From: Bacteroides sp. UBA1773 | Lineage (GTDB): Bacteria; Bacteroidota; Bacteroidia; Bacteroidales; Bacteroidaceae | DNA: 41,981 bases | Direction of reading: 5' to 3' | Assembly: GCA_002315285.1 (NCBI GenBank) | Contig: DCGR01000035.1 | Location: forward strand, 1 to 41,981 | Shown: positions 24,276-33,269 of the stretch, piece after piece | Layout: every line of letters starts with the position of its first letter | Position numbering within the stretch: position 1 is the first letter of the stretch | Notes under the pieces: generated by a model | Seen by the model: the letters and a program-made list of their open reading frames with translations, nothing else | Told to the model about the DNA's origin: nothing | Databases searched by the model: none | Position numbers and translations under genes: made by a program

Positions 24276-25700
24276 TTAGAGGCGTTTGGTGAGCTGTACT
24301 ACATTCTCCACATGTTGCGTATGAGGAAACATATCGACAGGTTGTACTGCTGTGACCTTGTACTGTGCATCGAGCAGCGACAAGTCGCGCGCTTGTGTCG
24401 CAGGATTGCAACTTACATAGACGATACGTTGTGGAAGTGCAAACAACAAGGTGTCGATGACATCGTTGTGCATGCCCGCACGTGGAGGATCTGTGATGAT
24501 TACATCCGGGCGTCCATGGGTCTGGATGAATTCCTGTGTCAGGATGTCTTTCATGTCGCCGGCAAAGAACAAGGTGTTGTCCAACCCATTGAGTCGAGCG
24601 TTCACCTTGGCATCGTCGATGGCCTCAGGCACATACTCTATGCCTATCACCTTGCCACACTGCCGAGAAACGAAATTGGCGATTGTGCCTGTTCCTGTAT
24701 ATAAATCATAAACAAGTTCGTGACCATTGAGTTGGGCAAAGTCGCGTACTACCTTATACAATTCGTATGCCTGTTTCGAGTTTGTCTGATAGAATGATTT
24801 CGGTCCTACCTTGAACTTCAGGCCCTCCATTTCTTCGAAAATATAGTCATTTCCGGCGTAGGTCACTACGTCCAAGTCGCCAATGGTGTCGTTGCACTTG
24901 TTGTTGACCACGTAGAGCAATGAGGTGATTTTGGGGAACAAGGTCTGCACATACTGTAGCAATGCATCGATTTCTTGTTGCGCTTGGTTGTTGCCTAAGG
25001 TGCAGAACTGCATGAGCACCATCAGTTCGCCCGTAGTGCTGGTGCGTATCATCAAGTTGCGTAGCAGACCTTCTTGGGCACGCAGGTCATAGAATGTCAG
25101 GTTTCGCTCGTAAGCATAATCGCGTATGACATTGCGTATTTGGTTGCTGATATCGGCTTGCAGCCAACATTCGTCGATGGAGAGCACCTTATCGAAAGCT
25201 CCAGGAATATGGAAGCCCACAGCATTCATCTGGTCATATTTCACATCGGCCTTCACTTCCTCCTCCGTGAGCCAACGTTTGTTGCTGAATGTGAATTCGA
25301 GTTTGTTGCGATAGAACTGTGTCTCGGAGGAGCCTAAAATTGGGTTTATGTCTGGTAGTTCTACTTTTCCGATACGTGTCAGGTTGTCAACCACCTGCTG
25401 TTGCTTGTAACGTATCTGATCCTCATATCCCATACACTGCCATTTGCATCCGCCACAAATACCATAGTGCTTACAGAAAGGTTTGACGCGCATGGGTGAG
25501 TACTCATGGAAATTCACAGCGACAGCCTCGGCATACGAGTTTTTCTTGCGCGTCAACTTCAGGTCAACCACGTCGCCAGGCACCACATACGGCACAAACA
25601 CAACCAGTTCATTGACGCGGGCCAGCGCCTTACCTTCTGCTGCCACTCCCGTTATCGTTATCTTTTCAAGTGTGGGAAGTGGTTTTTTATTTCGACTCAT
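24276..25700 (-). CDS. rlmD: 23S rRNA (uracil-C5)-methyltransferase, RlmD type
   Basis: The 474-residue TrmA/RumA-family enzyme has an N-terminal TRAM domain (about 10-65). The [4Fe-4S] cysteines are C76-x5-C82-x2-C85 (C-K-H-Y-G-I-C-G-G-C), with a fourth at 178 (D-E-C-W). The SAM fold contains Y-D-L-Y-T-G-T-G-T-I, then D-P-P-R-A-G, and the catalytic cysteine is in Y-V-S-C-N-P-A-T (Cys431). It methylates uracil in 23S rRNA using SAM. RlmD and RlmCD differ in target, so the exact position is uncertain. Confidence 0.9.
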   Translation of the reverse strand: MSRNKKPLPTLEKITITGVAAEGKALARVNELVVFVPYVVPGDVVDLKLTRKKNSYAEAVAVNFHEYSPMRVKPFCKHYGICGGCKWQCMGYEDQIRYKQQQVVDNLTRIGKVELPDINPILGSSETQFYRNKLEFTFSNKRWLTEEEVKADVKYDQMNAVGFHIPGAFDKVLSIDECWLQADISNQIRNVIRDYAYERNLTFYDLRAQEGLLRNLMIRTSTTGELMVLMQFCTLGNNQAQQEIDALLQYVQTLFPKITSLLYVVNNKCNDTIGDLDVVTYAGNDYIFEEMEGLKFKVGPKSFYQTNSKQAYELYKVVRDFAQLNGHELVYDLYTGTGTIANFVSRQCGKVIGIEYVPEAIDDAKVNARLNGLDNTLFFAGDMKDILTQEFIQTHGRPDVIITDPPRAGMHNDVIDTLLFALPQRIVYVSCNPATQARDLSLLDAQYKVTAVQPVDMFPHTQHVENVVQLTKRL

Positions 25701-25767
25701 GATTCATAGATGTTTTAAAATTCGTTTTTCCTTTGCCGTCATGCCGAAGACACATTTTTTCAAGTCG

Positions 25768-25799
25768 CAAAATTACTATAAAATCAGCATTTTGGACAA
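25768..25799 (-). promoter_or_regulatory. Promoter of rlmD
   Basis: On the minus strand TTG (25799-25797) and TAATTTTG (25775-25768) are 21 nt apart, about 65 nt before the start codon. Confidence 0.65.
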
Positions 25800-25848
25800 T
25801 GAACGTGCGAAAAAAGCCCGACGATGTGGAGATTAGGTGGAAAAATCG

Positions 25849-25856
25849 TAAGTTTG
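25849..25856 (+). promoter_or_regulatory. -7 box immediately before tilS
   Basis: TAAGTTTG matches TAnnTTTG and ends only 6 bp before the tilS ATG. The -33 region is weak (TGTG at 25825-25828, 20 nt away). If used, the mRNA would have almost no leader. Confidence 0.4.
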
Positions 25857-25862
25857 CATCCA

Positions 25863-27128
25863 ATGAAAAGAATTGTAAAACGATTTATTGAAGCACAACG
25901 GCTCTTCACCTCATCCGATAGGCTTCTTGTTGCCCTGAGCGGAGGTGCCGATTCTGTAGCGTTGCTCAGGGTTATGCTGCAATTAGGCTACCATGTGCAC
26001 TGTGTACATTGTAACTTCCATTTGCGTGGCGACGAATCTAACCGCGACGAAGTCTTTGCCCGTCAGATGTGCCAGCAATTTGGCGTAGGACTTACGGTCG
26101 TACAGTTCGATACCCGACAGTATGCTACAGATAATCATGTCTCGCTTGAGATGGCAGCCCGTGAGTTGCGTTACGGAAAGTTTGAAGAACTCCGACAACA
26201 ACACAATGCACAGTTCGTGGCAGTGGCTCATCACAAGGACGACTCAGCCGAGACTATGTTGTTGAACCTTGTACGAGGAACGGGCATCAACGGACTTACG
26301 GGCATCAAACCTAAGAATGGCACCGTCGTCCGCCCTTTGTTGTGTGTATGCAGGGAACAGATACTTCAATATCTTGAAGCTCTTCATCAGTCCTTCGTTA
26401 CTGATTCCACAAACCTACATGATGATTTTCAGCGCAACAAAATTCGGTTGAATGTCCTGCCATTGCTCATGGAAATGAATCCGTCTCTCACTGATGGCTT
26501 GATGGAAACGGCATCACACTTACGCGATGTTGCTACAATATATAATAAGGTGTTGGAAGAGAAGCGAACTTTGCTCATGCATGGCAATGCCATTTGCTTG
26601 GATTCATTACGTGCTGATGAGTGTGCCTCCACACTCTTGTTCGACATGTTGCGCCCCTATGGCTTCACAGCCACGCAAACCGACAACATGTTGGACGCAT
26701 CTCAATGCTGTCGTTTCTTCTCATCCGAATGGGAAGCACTCATTGATCGTGGCCAATTGCTTCTGAAGTTCCAAGACAGTTCCAAGTCCCTGCCCCAGTT
26801 GCATATTGACATTGTGGATGTGGATGCAGGTTTCGTCATTCCTCGTCAGAAGAACATGGCTTGTTTGGATGCCGATAAATTGCAACTCCCCCTGCAAGTA
26901 CGTCGCTGGCAGCAAGGTGACAAGTTCGTTCCTTTTGGAATGAGAGGCAAAAAGCTTATCAGTGATTACCTGATTGACCGAAAGTTCTCACAATACCAAA
27001 AAGAGCAAACCTTTGTGGCTTGCTCTGGGGAGGAAATTGTATGGCTCATCGATGAACGTCCCGACAATCGTTATCGTATTACGGGTAACACCCGTCGAGC
27101 TGCCATCATTTGCAGTATTTCTCAATAA
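25863..27128 (+). CDS. tilS: tRNA(Ile)-lysidine synthetase TilS
   Basis: The 421-residue enzyme attaches lysine to C34 of tRNA-Ile(CAU) so that it reads AUA. The PP-loop S-G-G-A-D-S is at 26-31, followed by H-C-N-F-H-L-R-G and H-H-K-D-D-S-A-E-T. The C-terminal TilS domain (R-R-W-Q-Q-G-D-K-F-V-P-F-G) is present, so it is full length. The start at 25863 (M-K-R-I-V-K-R-F) is preferred; upstream codons overlap a likely -7 box. Its last 23 bp overlap the 3' end of the convergent gene at 27106. Confidence 0.94.
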   Translation: MKRIVKRFIEAQRLFTSSDRLLVALSGGADSVALLRVMLQLGYHVHCVHCNFHLRGDESNRDEVFARQMCQQFGVGLTVVQFDTRQYATDNHVSLEMAARELRYGKFEELRQQHNAQFVAVAHHKDDSAETMLLNLVRGTGINGLTGIKPKNGTVVRPLLCVCREQILQYLEALHQSFVTDSTNLHDDFQRNKIRLNVLPLLMEMNPSLTDGLMETASHLRDVATIYNKVLEEKRTLLMHGNAICLDSLRADECASTLLFDMLRPYGFTATQTDNMLDASQCCRFFSSEWEALIDRGQLLLKFQDSSKSLPQLHIDIVDVDAGFVIPRQKNMACLDADKLQLPLQVRRWQQGDKFVPFGMRGKKLISDYLIDRKFSQYQKEQTFVACSGEEIVWLIDERPDNRYRITGNTRRAAIICSISQ

Positions 27129-28788
27129 GTTGTACGGCCACCTTGTCGCCAAGGTCACGTGCTTTTTCCAAATTCAGTCTGCCTTCCTTCTTCTCTTTCA
27201 TCATCACTTGGCAGTAGCCCAGCATCCTGTAAGCCACAGCGTTGTCTGCCGACAATGTCAGCACTTTTTTCAAACAATCGGCAGCCTCACCCGTCTGGTT
27301 CACACGCATGTGCACTGTTGCCCTTTCCATCCAGAAATCTGGGTCGTTTGGCTCCATTTCGGTGGCGCGCGATATGTCATCGATGGCCTGTTGATACATT
27401 TTCACTTTCATCTCCACCTGTTCACGCTGATAATAGAACAAGGCACTTACTCCGCCTTTGGCCGTTTCATAAAACAGGTTGAAATCTATGATGGCCTCCT
27501 TGTTTTTCCCAAGTTCGCTTCTTACCAATGCGCGTTCATAGAAGTAAGGGGCAGTGTCCGATGTGTAAGGTTGTGTGAAACGGTTGATGGCACTGTCGAG
27601 CAATATCTCTATTTCGCCAAAGTCGGCTCCTTCTATCTTCTCCTTCGCTTTCGCCGCGCCATAGAATGCCGATGGACCTCCGATATTCGAGCCCGTAATT
27701 TTCAAGAAGTTGTTGGCTGCCTCCTGGTATTTCTGTTGTGCGTACTGGATGTCGGCCATCAGGCGTATATAAATAGGTTCTTCCTTTTCGCTCAATGCCG
27801 TTTGCACAAATTCGGCAGCACGGTCGAGCGACCATCCTGCATAAGCCGTTGAATCTTTTTGGACAATGGCATATTGATAAATGGTACGTGCAATGGCGTA
27901 GTTGGTTTGGTCTTTCATCGCCGACACATCAAGTGCCTGCTTGAAATCATTCTCTGCCTGTTCGTGGTTCTTGTCCATGAACAGTTGGCCCCGGCGCAGG
28001 TAACCTTCCTCATTATCCGGGTAGGTGCTTATAAACTCATTCAACGCCTCCGTATAGTCCTCTTCCTTCATCTGGGTCGATGCCATAAACAAATATACCA
28101 AAGCTTGTTGCATGTCGTCAGGAAGTGCCTTGCGTATCTGGATGTTTCTGAGCGAACTGTCATTGAACGTCAAAGCGCTGATTGCCAGTGATGCGCCAAA
28201 TGAGGCTCCGATGGCATAGCTCTCTTTCGATTCGTTCGAGGCGTTGCGCTGGATCATGCCCAACACCTCGCCGTTTTGGTTCATCACCGGACAGCTCACC
28301 GTCTTCTCGGAAGCAGCAAGTTCCAAGGTATAGTAAAATGAACCACCGCCTATTGAATCCGCGGCCGTCACCTTAGCCGTTTGGCATTGTACGCTCTTCT
28401 GTGTGGAATAGGGCAACACGTACACCACGTCGCCCACTCTGGCCGGAGTGCTGGCAATGGTCAGACTCTGCTGTTTTTTGGGGAGGGCTACACGGATTTT
28501 CACGATGTCGTACATCGAGTTTGCACCACACAACCTATCAACTTCACTCTGTTGTCCATCAGCTGTCACAACGGCAGCCTTGCTTGCACCATCAAACAAT
28601 CCGAAGTCCGATAGGGCATGGCCACCTTCGCCAATGAAAAATCCGTTTCCATTGCCCTTGATTTTGTTGTCCTTGTCGTAGGATACGATGGAAAACACAG
28701 CCTGACGTGCCTTGCTTGCCCATTTGGGAGTTTGTGCCTTAGTGGCAACAAATACACTCAATAACAATAATATGAATATCTTTTTCAT
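27106..28788 (-). CDS. Secreted trypsin-like pseudoprotease with TPR repeats
   Basis: The 560-residue protein has a signal peptide (M-K-K-I-F-I-L-L-L-L, cleavage after about residue 18). Residues 25-205 resemble a HtrA/trypsin-like fold (G-N-G-F-F-I-G-E-G, Y-D-I-V-K-I, N-Q-N-G-E-V-L-G-M). The active site looks lost: the His position reads S-D-F-G-L-F, and the usual G-x-S-G-G-P is K-T-V-S-C-P. Asp94 remains. Residues 220-560 are TPR-like helical repeats (A-L-N-E-F-I, then Y-L-R-R-G-Q-L-F). A periplasmic scaffolding role is inferred. It is the last gene of the dnaN operon, 13 bp after rlmB. Confidence 0.82.
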   Translation of the reverse strand: MKKIFILLLLSVFVATKAQTPKWASKARQAVFSIVSYDKDNKIKGNGNGFFIGEGGHALSDFGLFDGASKAAVVTADGQQSEVDRLCGANSMYDIVKIRVALPKKQQSLTIASTPARVGDVVYVLPYSTQKSVQCQTAKVTAADSIGGGSFYYTLELAASEKTVSCPVMNQNGEVLGMIQRNASNESKESYAIGASFGASLAISALTFNDSSLRNIQIRKALPDDMQQALVYLFMASTQMKEEDYTEALNEFISTYPDNEEGYLRRGQLFMDKNHEQAENDFKQALDVSAMKDQTNYAIARTIYQYAIVQKDSTAYAGWSLDRAAEFVQTALSEKEEPIYIRLMADIQYAQQKYQEAANNFLKITGSNIGGPSAFYGAAKAKEKIEGADFGEIEILLDSAINRFTQPYTSDTAPYFYERALVRSELGKNKEAIIDFNLFYETAKGGVSALFYYQREQVEMKVKMYQQAIDDISRATEMEPNDPDFWMERATVHMRVNQTGEAADCLKKVLTLSADNAVAYRMLGYCQVMMKEKKEGRLNLEKARDLGDKVAVQLIEKYCK

Positions 28789-28801
28789 TCTTTCGTCTGT
28801 T

Positions 28802-29542
28802 TTAGAAACCGCGTTGCCTCATTACTTCGTAAATCAATATGCCGGCCGCCACTGAGACATTAAGCGACTCGATTGTTCCCCTCATCGGTATTTTTATCCA
28901 CTCATCGCAAAGTGCCAGGTGTTCATAAGGCACTCCCGTATCCTCGGCCCCCATAATGATGCAGATAGGATCCGTATAGGCACCTTTGGTGTAGTCGTAA
29001 TCACCTTTCTCTGTGGCAGCAACCACTTTGAAACCACTCTCTTTCAGAAATTTGATGGTCTCGGTCAGGTTCTGTTCCCTACAGACAGGCAGCGTGTGAA
29101 GTGCGCCGGCCGATGTTTTCATGGCATCCGCATTCACGCTTACGCTGTTCTTGGTTGGAATGACAATTGCGTCCACCCCTGCACATTCGCAGGTCCGTGC
29201 TATGGCACCGAAGTTGCGCACATCGGTAATGCCGTCCAGCATGAGCAGCACCGGGTTCTTCCCTTCGTCAAACAGACAGGGCACAATATCATCGATGTGT
29301 TGGTAGGTGACAGCAGAGACGAATGCCACCACACCTTGGTGGTTCTTGCGGGTGATCCTGTTCAGCTTTTCCACTGGAACGCGCTGTACAGGAATAATCC
29401 TACCCTTCAATGCTGCAAACAGTTCCTTCGACAGGTCGCTCTGTATGTCACGTTTTACCAGAATCTTGTCTATTTCCTTATCGGCCTGCAAAGCTTCTAT
29501 CACAGCCCTTACGCCGAAAATCATTTCACTTTTTTCTATCAT
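28802..29542 (-). CDS. rlmB: 23S rRNA 2'-O-ribose methyltransferase, RlmB/TrmH family
   Basis: The 246-residue SPOUT enzyme has an N-terminal substrate-binding domain (I-F-G-V-R-A-V-I-E-A-L) and the three knot motifs: D-G-I-T-D-V-R-N-F-G-A-I-A-R, I-M-G-A-E-D-T-G-V, and I-P-M-R-G-T-I-E-S-L-N-V-S-V-A. It methylates a guanosine ribose in 23S rRNA, most likely G2251, using SAM. It lies 3 bp after recN. Confidence 0.92.
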   Translation of the reverse strand: MIEKSEMIFGVRAVIEALQADKEIDKILVKRDIQSDLSKELFAALKGRIIPVQRVPVEKLNRITRKNHQGVVAFVSAVTYQHIDDIVPCLFDEGKNPVLLMLDGITDVRNFGAIARTCECAGVDAIVIPTKNSVSVNADAMKTSAGALHTLPVCREQNLTETIKFLKESGFKVVAATEKGDYDYTKGAYTDPICIIMGAEDTGVPYEHLALCDEWIKIPMRGTIESLNVSVAAGILIYEVMRQRGF

Positions 29543-29545
29543 GTT

Positions 29546-31207
29546 TCAATCGTTTAGCAAAGCCTGTGCATTCTGCAAAGCCGCTTCCGTGAGCGTCGCA
29601 CCGCTAAGCATGTTGGCTATCTCGGCTATTCGTTCGTTGTTGTTGAGTTCCTTTACGCAAGTGTTGGTGCCCTCTTCTGTCTCGTATTTGTACACTTTGT
29701 AGTGAGATGTGCCTCGGGCCGCTATTTGGGGTAAGTGGGTGATGCTGATGACCTGTCGGCCATCCGTTCCCATCTGTTTCATGAGCAACGCCATCTTCTC
29801 GGCTATCGACCCTGATACACCTGTGTCTATCTCGTCGAATATGATGGTCGGTAGCTGATGCCGGCTGGCTATGAGTGCTTTGAGCGACAGCATGACGCGG
29901 GCAATCTCACCCCCCGAAGCCACCGACACGATGTTCTGCAAAGAGGTGTTCTTGTTGGCCGAGAACATGAAGCTTACATTGTCCATACCTTCGGGACGTG
30001 GTGATTCGCAAGGGGTTACCAGCACCTCAAAGCGCACGTTTGGCATCCCAAGAGGTATAAGCAGTTCCCGCATTTTCGTTTGCATGCTTTCGGCAGTCGT
30101 TTTCCGCTTTTGGGTCAGGCGGGTAGCGAGTGCTACCAACTCATCGTACTTTGTGTCACGCTGTTTGCGAAGCGAATCCAATTCCTCATCGCCCGACGCA
30201 ATCAGGTTCAGACGTTCTTGCAACTGTTGGGTGAGTTCCATCAGCTGTTCTACGCTTTCTACCCGATGTTTCTTTTCAAGTGCATAAATCAGGTTCAGGC
30301 GTTCGTTTACCTGTTCCAGCCTGTCGGGATTGAATTCTATGTTATCTACTGCATTCGCTATTTCACGGCTCATGTCCTTCAGGTCGATGTAGCAGCTGTT
30401 CATCCGTTCAACCCATTCCTTGCAGGTGGCATAGATGTCCGACACTCCTTGTAGCGACTGGAGTACCTCCTTGAGTGTCGTCAGCAGTCCGCTTTCGTCA
30501 GCTTCCAGGCCAGCTTGCGATCGGCACAAGGCACCTTTTATCTCCTCCGTATGACTCAGCACATCAGCCTCTTCCTCCAATTCCTGTTGCTCTCCTTCGT
30601 GCAGTTTGGCTTCGGCCAATTGTTCGTGTTGGAATTGCAGATAGTCTTGCTCGGCCTTGTCTTTCACTATTTTTTCTTGTAGCTCCTTCAGACGAGTCTC
30701 TGTGCGTTGGAAATCGTCAAATGCCAGCTTGTAGGCTTGTTGCTCGTCATCGCCGTCCGATAGGGCATCAAGGGTTGCCAGTTGAAATTCGCTATGGCTC
30801 AACAGCAAGTTCTGGTGTTGGCTGTGTACGTCTATCAGCTGCTCGCCCAGTTCTTTGAGTACGGCCAATGACACTGGCACATCATTCACGAATGCCCTGC
30901 TCTTCCCGGTAGAGAGGATTTCGCGCCTTACGATACATTCTGACTCATCGTAGTCCAACTCATTTGTGCTGAAAAAAGACTCAAGTCCATATCCGGCCAA
31001 ATCCAAACGGGCTTCCACCACACACTTGGCTTGTCCCTGCTTGATGGCTTTCACCTCGGCACGTTGCCCCAACAACAAGCCTATTGCGCCCAAGATGATT
31101 GATTTCCCGGCGCCTGTCTCACCCGTAATCACGGAAAAACCCGCGTGGAAATCGATGTGTAAAGTTTCGATTAGCGCATAATTCCGAATGTCAATGGTTT
31201 TGAGCAT
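29546..31207 (-). CDS. recN: DNA repair protein RecN
   Basis: The 553-residue SMC-like ATPase acts in double-strand break repair. Walker A is G-E-T-G-A-G-K-S at 29-36. A long coiled coil fills the middle, the ABC signature region is S-V-A-S-G-G-E-I-A-R-V, and Walker B is T-I-I-F-D-E-I-D-T-G-V-S-G. It lies 12 bp after the exonuclease gene. It joins dnaN and a 3'-5' exonuclease in one transcription unit, a repair and replication set. Confidence 0.95.
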   Translation of the reverse strand: MLKTIDIRNYALIETLHIDFHAGFSVITGETGAGKSIILGAIGLLLGQRAEVKAIKQGQAKCVVEARLDLAGYGLESFFSTNELDYDESECIVRREILSTGKSRAFVNDVPVSLAVLKELGEQLIDVHSQHQNLLLSHSEFQLATLDALSDGDDEQQAYKLAFDDFQRTETRLKELQEKIVKDKAEQDYLQFQHEQLAEAKLHEGEQQELEEEADVLSHTEEIKGALCRSQAGLEADESGLLTTLKEVLQSLQGVSDIYATCKEWVERMNSCYIDLKDMSREIANAVDNIEFNPDRLEQVNERLNLIYALEKKHRVESVEQLMELTQQLQERLNLIASGDEELDSLRKQRDTKYDELVALATRLTQKRKTTAESMQTKMRELLIPLGMPNVRFEVLVTPCESPRPEGMDNVSFMFSANKNTSLQNIVSVASGGEIARVMLSLKALIASRHQLPTIIFDEIDTGVSGSIAEKMALLMKQMGTDGRQVISITHLPQIAARGTSHYKVYKYETEEGTNTCVKELNNNERIAEIANMLSGATLTEAALQNAQALLND

Positions 31208-31219
31208 ACAGAGCCAGCC

Positions 31220-31996
31220 TTATCGTTTAAGTTTGCTTTCGCGCAAACGGATTTTCGTAAGTGCCGCTTTGGTGTCGAGGGTGAACTCTCCTTGCTGCAG
31301 CCATGAGTAATAGCCTGGATCGCGTTGCAGCACTGACACTACGGTCATTCCCTTGTATTTGCCAAAGTTGAATGTCTCTTCTCCTTTGTCATTGTAGATG
31401 ATTCGCCCCGCGAAATCTACGTTCTTGTTGAACGATGAATATTCCGAAAGTGCTTTTACGTCGTTTTGGAGTACGTCGGGGTATCTGTCGAGCTGAGCTT
31501 TCAGCACCTCGTAGGTAGCCCGCGTGTCGCCAAGAGCCGAATGGGCATCCTCGAGATTCTTGTCACAGTAGAATTTGTAGGCAGCCGAAAGCGTCCGCTG
31601 CTCCAGTTTGTGGTAGATTACCTGTACATCGATGAATTTCCGTTTGCCGAAGTTCACGTCCACCCCCGCGCGCAGGAACTCTTCGGCCAGCAATGGTACG
31701 TCGAACCTATTTGAGTTGAAGCCTGCCAAGTCACATCCTTCAATGTCGTTGGCTATGCTTTTGGCCACTTCCTTGAATGTTGGGCAGTCGGCCACATCCT
31801 CATCATAAATGCCATGTACCTCCGACGCCTCTTCAGGAATGTGCATCCCTGGATTGATGCGCAAGGTCTTGGCTTCCTCATTGCCATTCGGGAATACCTT
31901 CAGATAACAAATCTCTACGATACGATCACTGATGATATTGGTACCGGTCGTTTCCAAATCGAAAAACACCAGCGGATTTGATAGGTTTAGTTTCAT
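31220..31996 (-). CDS. 3'-5' exonuclease of DnaQ/ExoX type
   Basis: The 258-residue protein has a DEDDh exonuclease domain: F-D-L-E-T-T-G (Asp13, Glu15), F-N-S-N-R-F-D-V-P (Asp99) and H-S-A-L-G-D-T-R (His152, Asp157). The C-terminal part F-G-K-Y-K-G-M-T-V (211-219) and P-G-Y-Y-S-W-L match the small module found after such domains in ExoX-like proteins. It starts 1 bp after the dnaN stop. It may proofread or trim DNA together with the clamp. Whether it is the main epsilon subunit cannot be told from here. Confidence 0.88.
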   Translation of the reverse strand: MKLNLSNPLVFFDLETTGTNIISDRIVEICYLKVFPNGNEEAKTLRINPGMHIPEEASEVHGIYDEDVADCPTFKEVAKSIANDIEGCDLAGFNSNRFDVPLLAEEFLRAGVDVNFGKRKFIDVQVIYHKLEQRTLSAAYKFYCDKNLEDAHSALGDTRATYEVLKAQLDRYPDVLQNDVKALSEYSSFNKNVDFAGRIIYNDKGEETFNFGKYKGMTVVSVLQRDPGYYSWLQQGEFTLDTKAALTKIRLRESKLKR

Positions 31997-31997
31997 G

Positions 31998-33125
31998 TCA
32001 ATCGTTCAGCATCATTGGCATCAACAACATCAGTACCTCTTGCTTGTCTTCTTGTGGTGAAGGCAGGAAGATGCCTGCACGCGAAGCGTCAGCCAGCTGT
32101 ATCGTCACATCGTCTGATGACATGTTGTTTAGGATCTCAATCAGGAAGCTTGCCTTGAAGCCGATGCCAAACGATTGACCACTGTATTGGCATGTGATTG
32201 TTTCTTCGGCCGAGGTGGAGAAGTCCAGATCCTGTGCCGATATCTTGATTTGGTCGGCCAACATGTGCAATTTCACCAAATTGCTTACAGCCGAAGAGAA
32301 CACTGCGATACGGCGCAAGGCGCCAATCAGCAACTGGCGGTCCACTATGGCGATATTTGGATTGTTCTGAGGAATCACAGAGTTGTAATTGGGGAATCGT
32401 CCGTCTATTTGTCGGCATGTCAGTTGGCAGTTGTCCATGGAGAACACAGCATTCCGGTCGTCAAACGACACCGACACCTCGTTCTCCTGTTTGCCCAACA
32501 ACCCTTTCAGTAGGTTTGCGGGTTTGCGAGGCAGGATGAAGGCTGAACGTTCTCCACAGGTCACATTCAGCGACTTGTATTTCACTAACTTATGCCCATC
32601 GGAAGCTACAAACACAATCTGGTCAGGTGTAACATCAAAATATATGCCGTTCATGACGGGGCGCAACTCGTCGTCTGCCGTAGCGAAAAGGGCGCAGCTC
32701 ATACTGTCGAGGAGGGTCGATGCCGATACCTTGAAATCTACTTTCCCCTCATTCAGGGCGGTTGTCTTGGGGTATTCATCGGCCGATTGGCTGATTAGCG
32801 AATAAACGCCATTGTTGTTGTAAAGCACCTTCACTTCAAGGCTGAAAGTGTTTACATCGAACGACAACGGTTGTTCGGGAAGTTCCTTCAGGGCATCGAG
32901 CATGTTCTTGGCCGAGATGGCAAACGTGAAATCTTCTGTGCTTTCCACCAGTTCCATGGTTGTTGTCAGGGTTGTTTCGCTGTCCGAAGCGGTGGCCGAC
33001 AACGTCTTGCCTTTGATTTCCATTAGGAAGCAATCAAGGATTGGAAGTGAGTTTTTCGAATTGATTACACGACTGATAGCCTGCAAATGGCTATAAAGGG
33101 TTGTACTTGAGATTACGAATTTCAT
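31998..33125 (-). CDS. dnaN: DNA polymerase III beta sliding clamp
   Basis: The 375-residue protein has the three tandem clamp domains of DnaN, beginning M-K-F-V-I-S-S-T-T-L-Y-S-H-L and ending at the partner-binding pocket region L-M-P-M-M-L-N-D. It encircles DNA and tethers polymerase and repair proteins. It is the first gene of a five-gene operon. dnaA is not in the window, so this is not an obvious origin region. Confidence 0.96.
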   Translation of the reverse strand: MKFVISSTTLYSHLQAISRVINSKNSLPILDCFLMEIKGKTLSATASDSETTLTTTMELVESTEDFTFAISAKNMLDALKELPEQPLSFDVNTFSLEVKVLYNNNGVYSLISQSADEYPKTTALNEGKVDFKVSASTLLDSMSCALFATADDELRPVMNGIYFDVTPDQIVFVASDGHKLVKYKSLNVTCGERSAFILPRKPANLLKGLLGKQENEVSVSFDDRNAVFSMDNCQLTCRQIDGRFPNYNSVIPQNNPNIAIVDRQLLIGALRRIAVFSSAVSNLVKLHMLADQIKISAQDLDFSTSAEETITCQYSGQSFGIGFKASFLIEILNNMSSDDVTIQLADASRAGIFLPSPQEDKQEVLMLLMPMMLND

Positions 33126-33164
33126 ATCTTATTGTTTTTTTGATTTTCAAAATATTTTAGCTCA

Positions 33165-33172
33165 CAAAAATA
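33165..33172 (-). promoter_or_regulatory. -7 box of dnaN operon
   Basis: On the minus strand TATTTTTG matches TAnnTTTG, about 40 bp before the dnaN ATG. A -33 TTG is not clear at 19-21 nt. Confidence 0.45.
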
Positions 33173-33236
33173 CCTTTTTTTTGTGGCTTTGTCTAATTTT
33201 CCGGCAAAAAAATTAGATTATTTGCGGAGAAAGTGC

Positions 33237-33244
33237 TACTTTCG
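33237..33244 (+). promoter_or_regulatory. Candidate -7 box of DUF3127 gene
   Basis: TACTTTCG differs from TAnnTTTG at one base and lies 25 bp before the ATG. The -33 region is unclear. Confidence 0.3.
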
Positions 33245-33269
33245 CACAAAATTACACAAAACAGATATT

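Noticed and set aside
31998..33269. dnaN region as a replication origin
   Set aside because: No dnaA gene or cluster of DnaA-box-like sites was noticed nearby, and the dnaN operon here carries repair and rRNA methylation genes.
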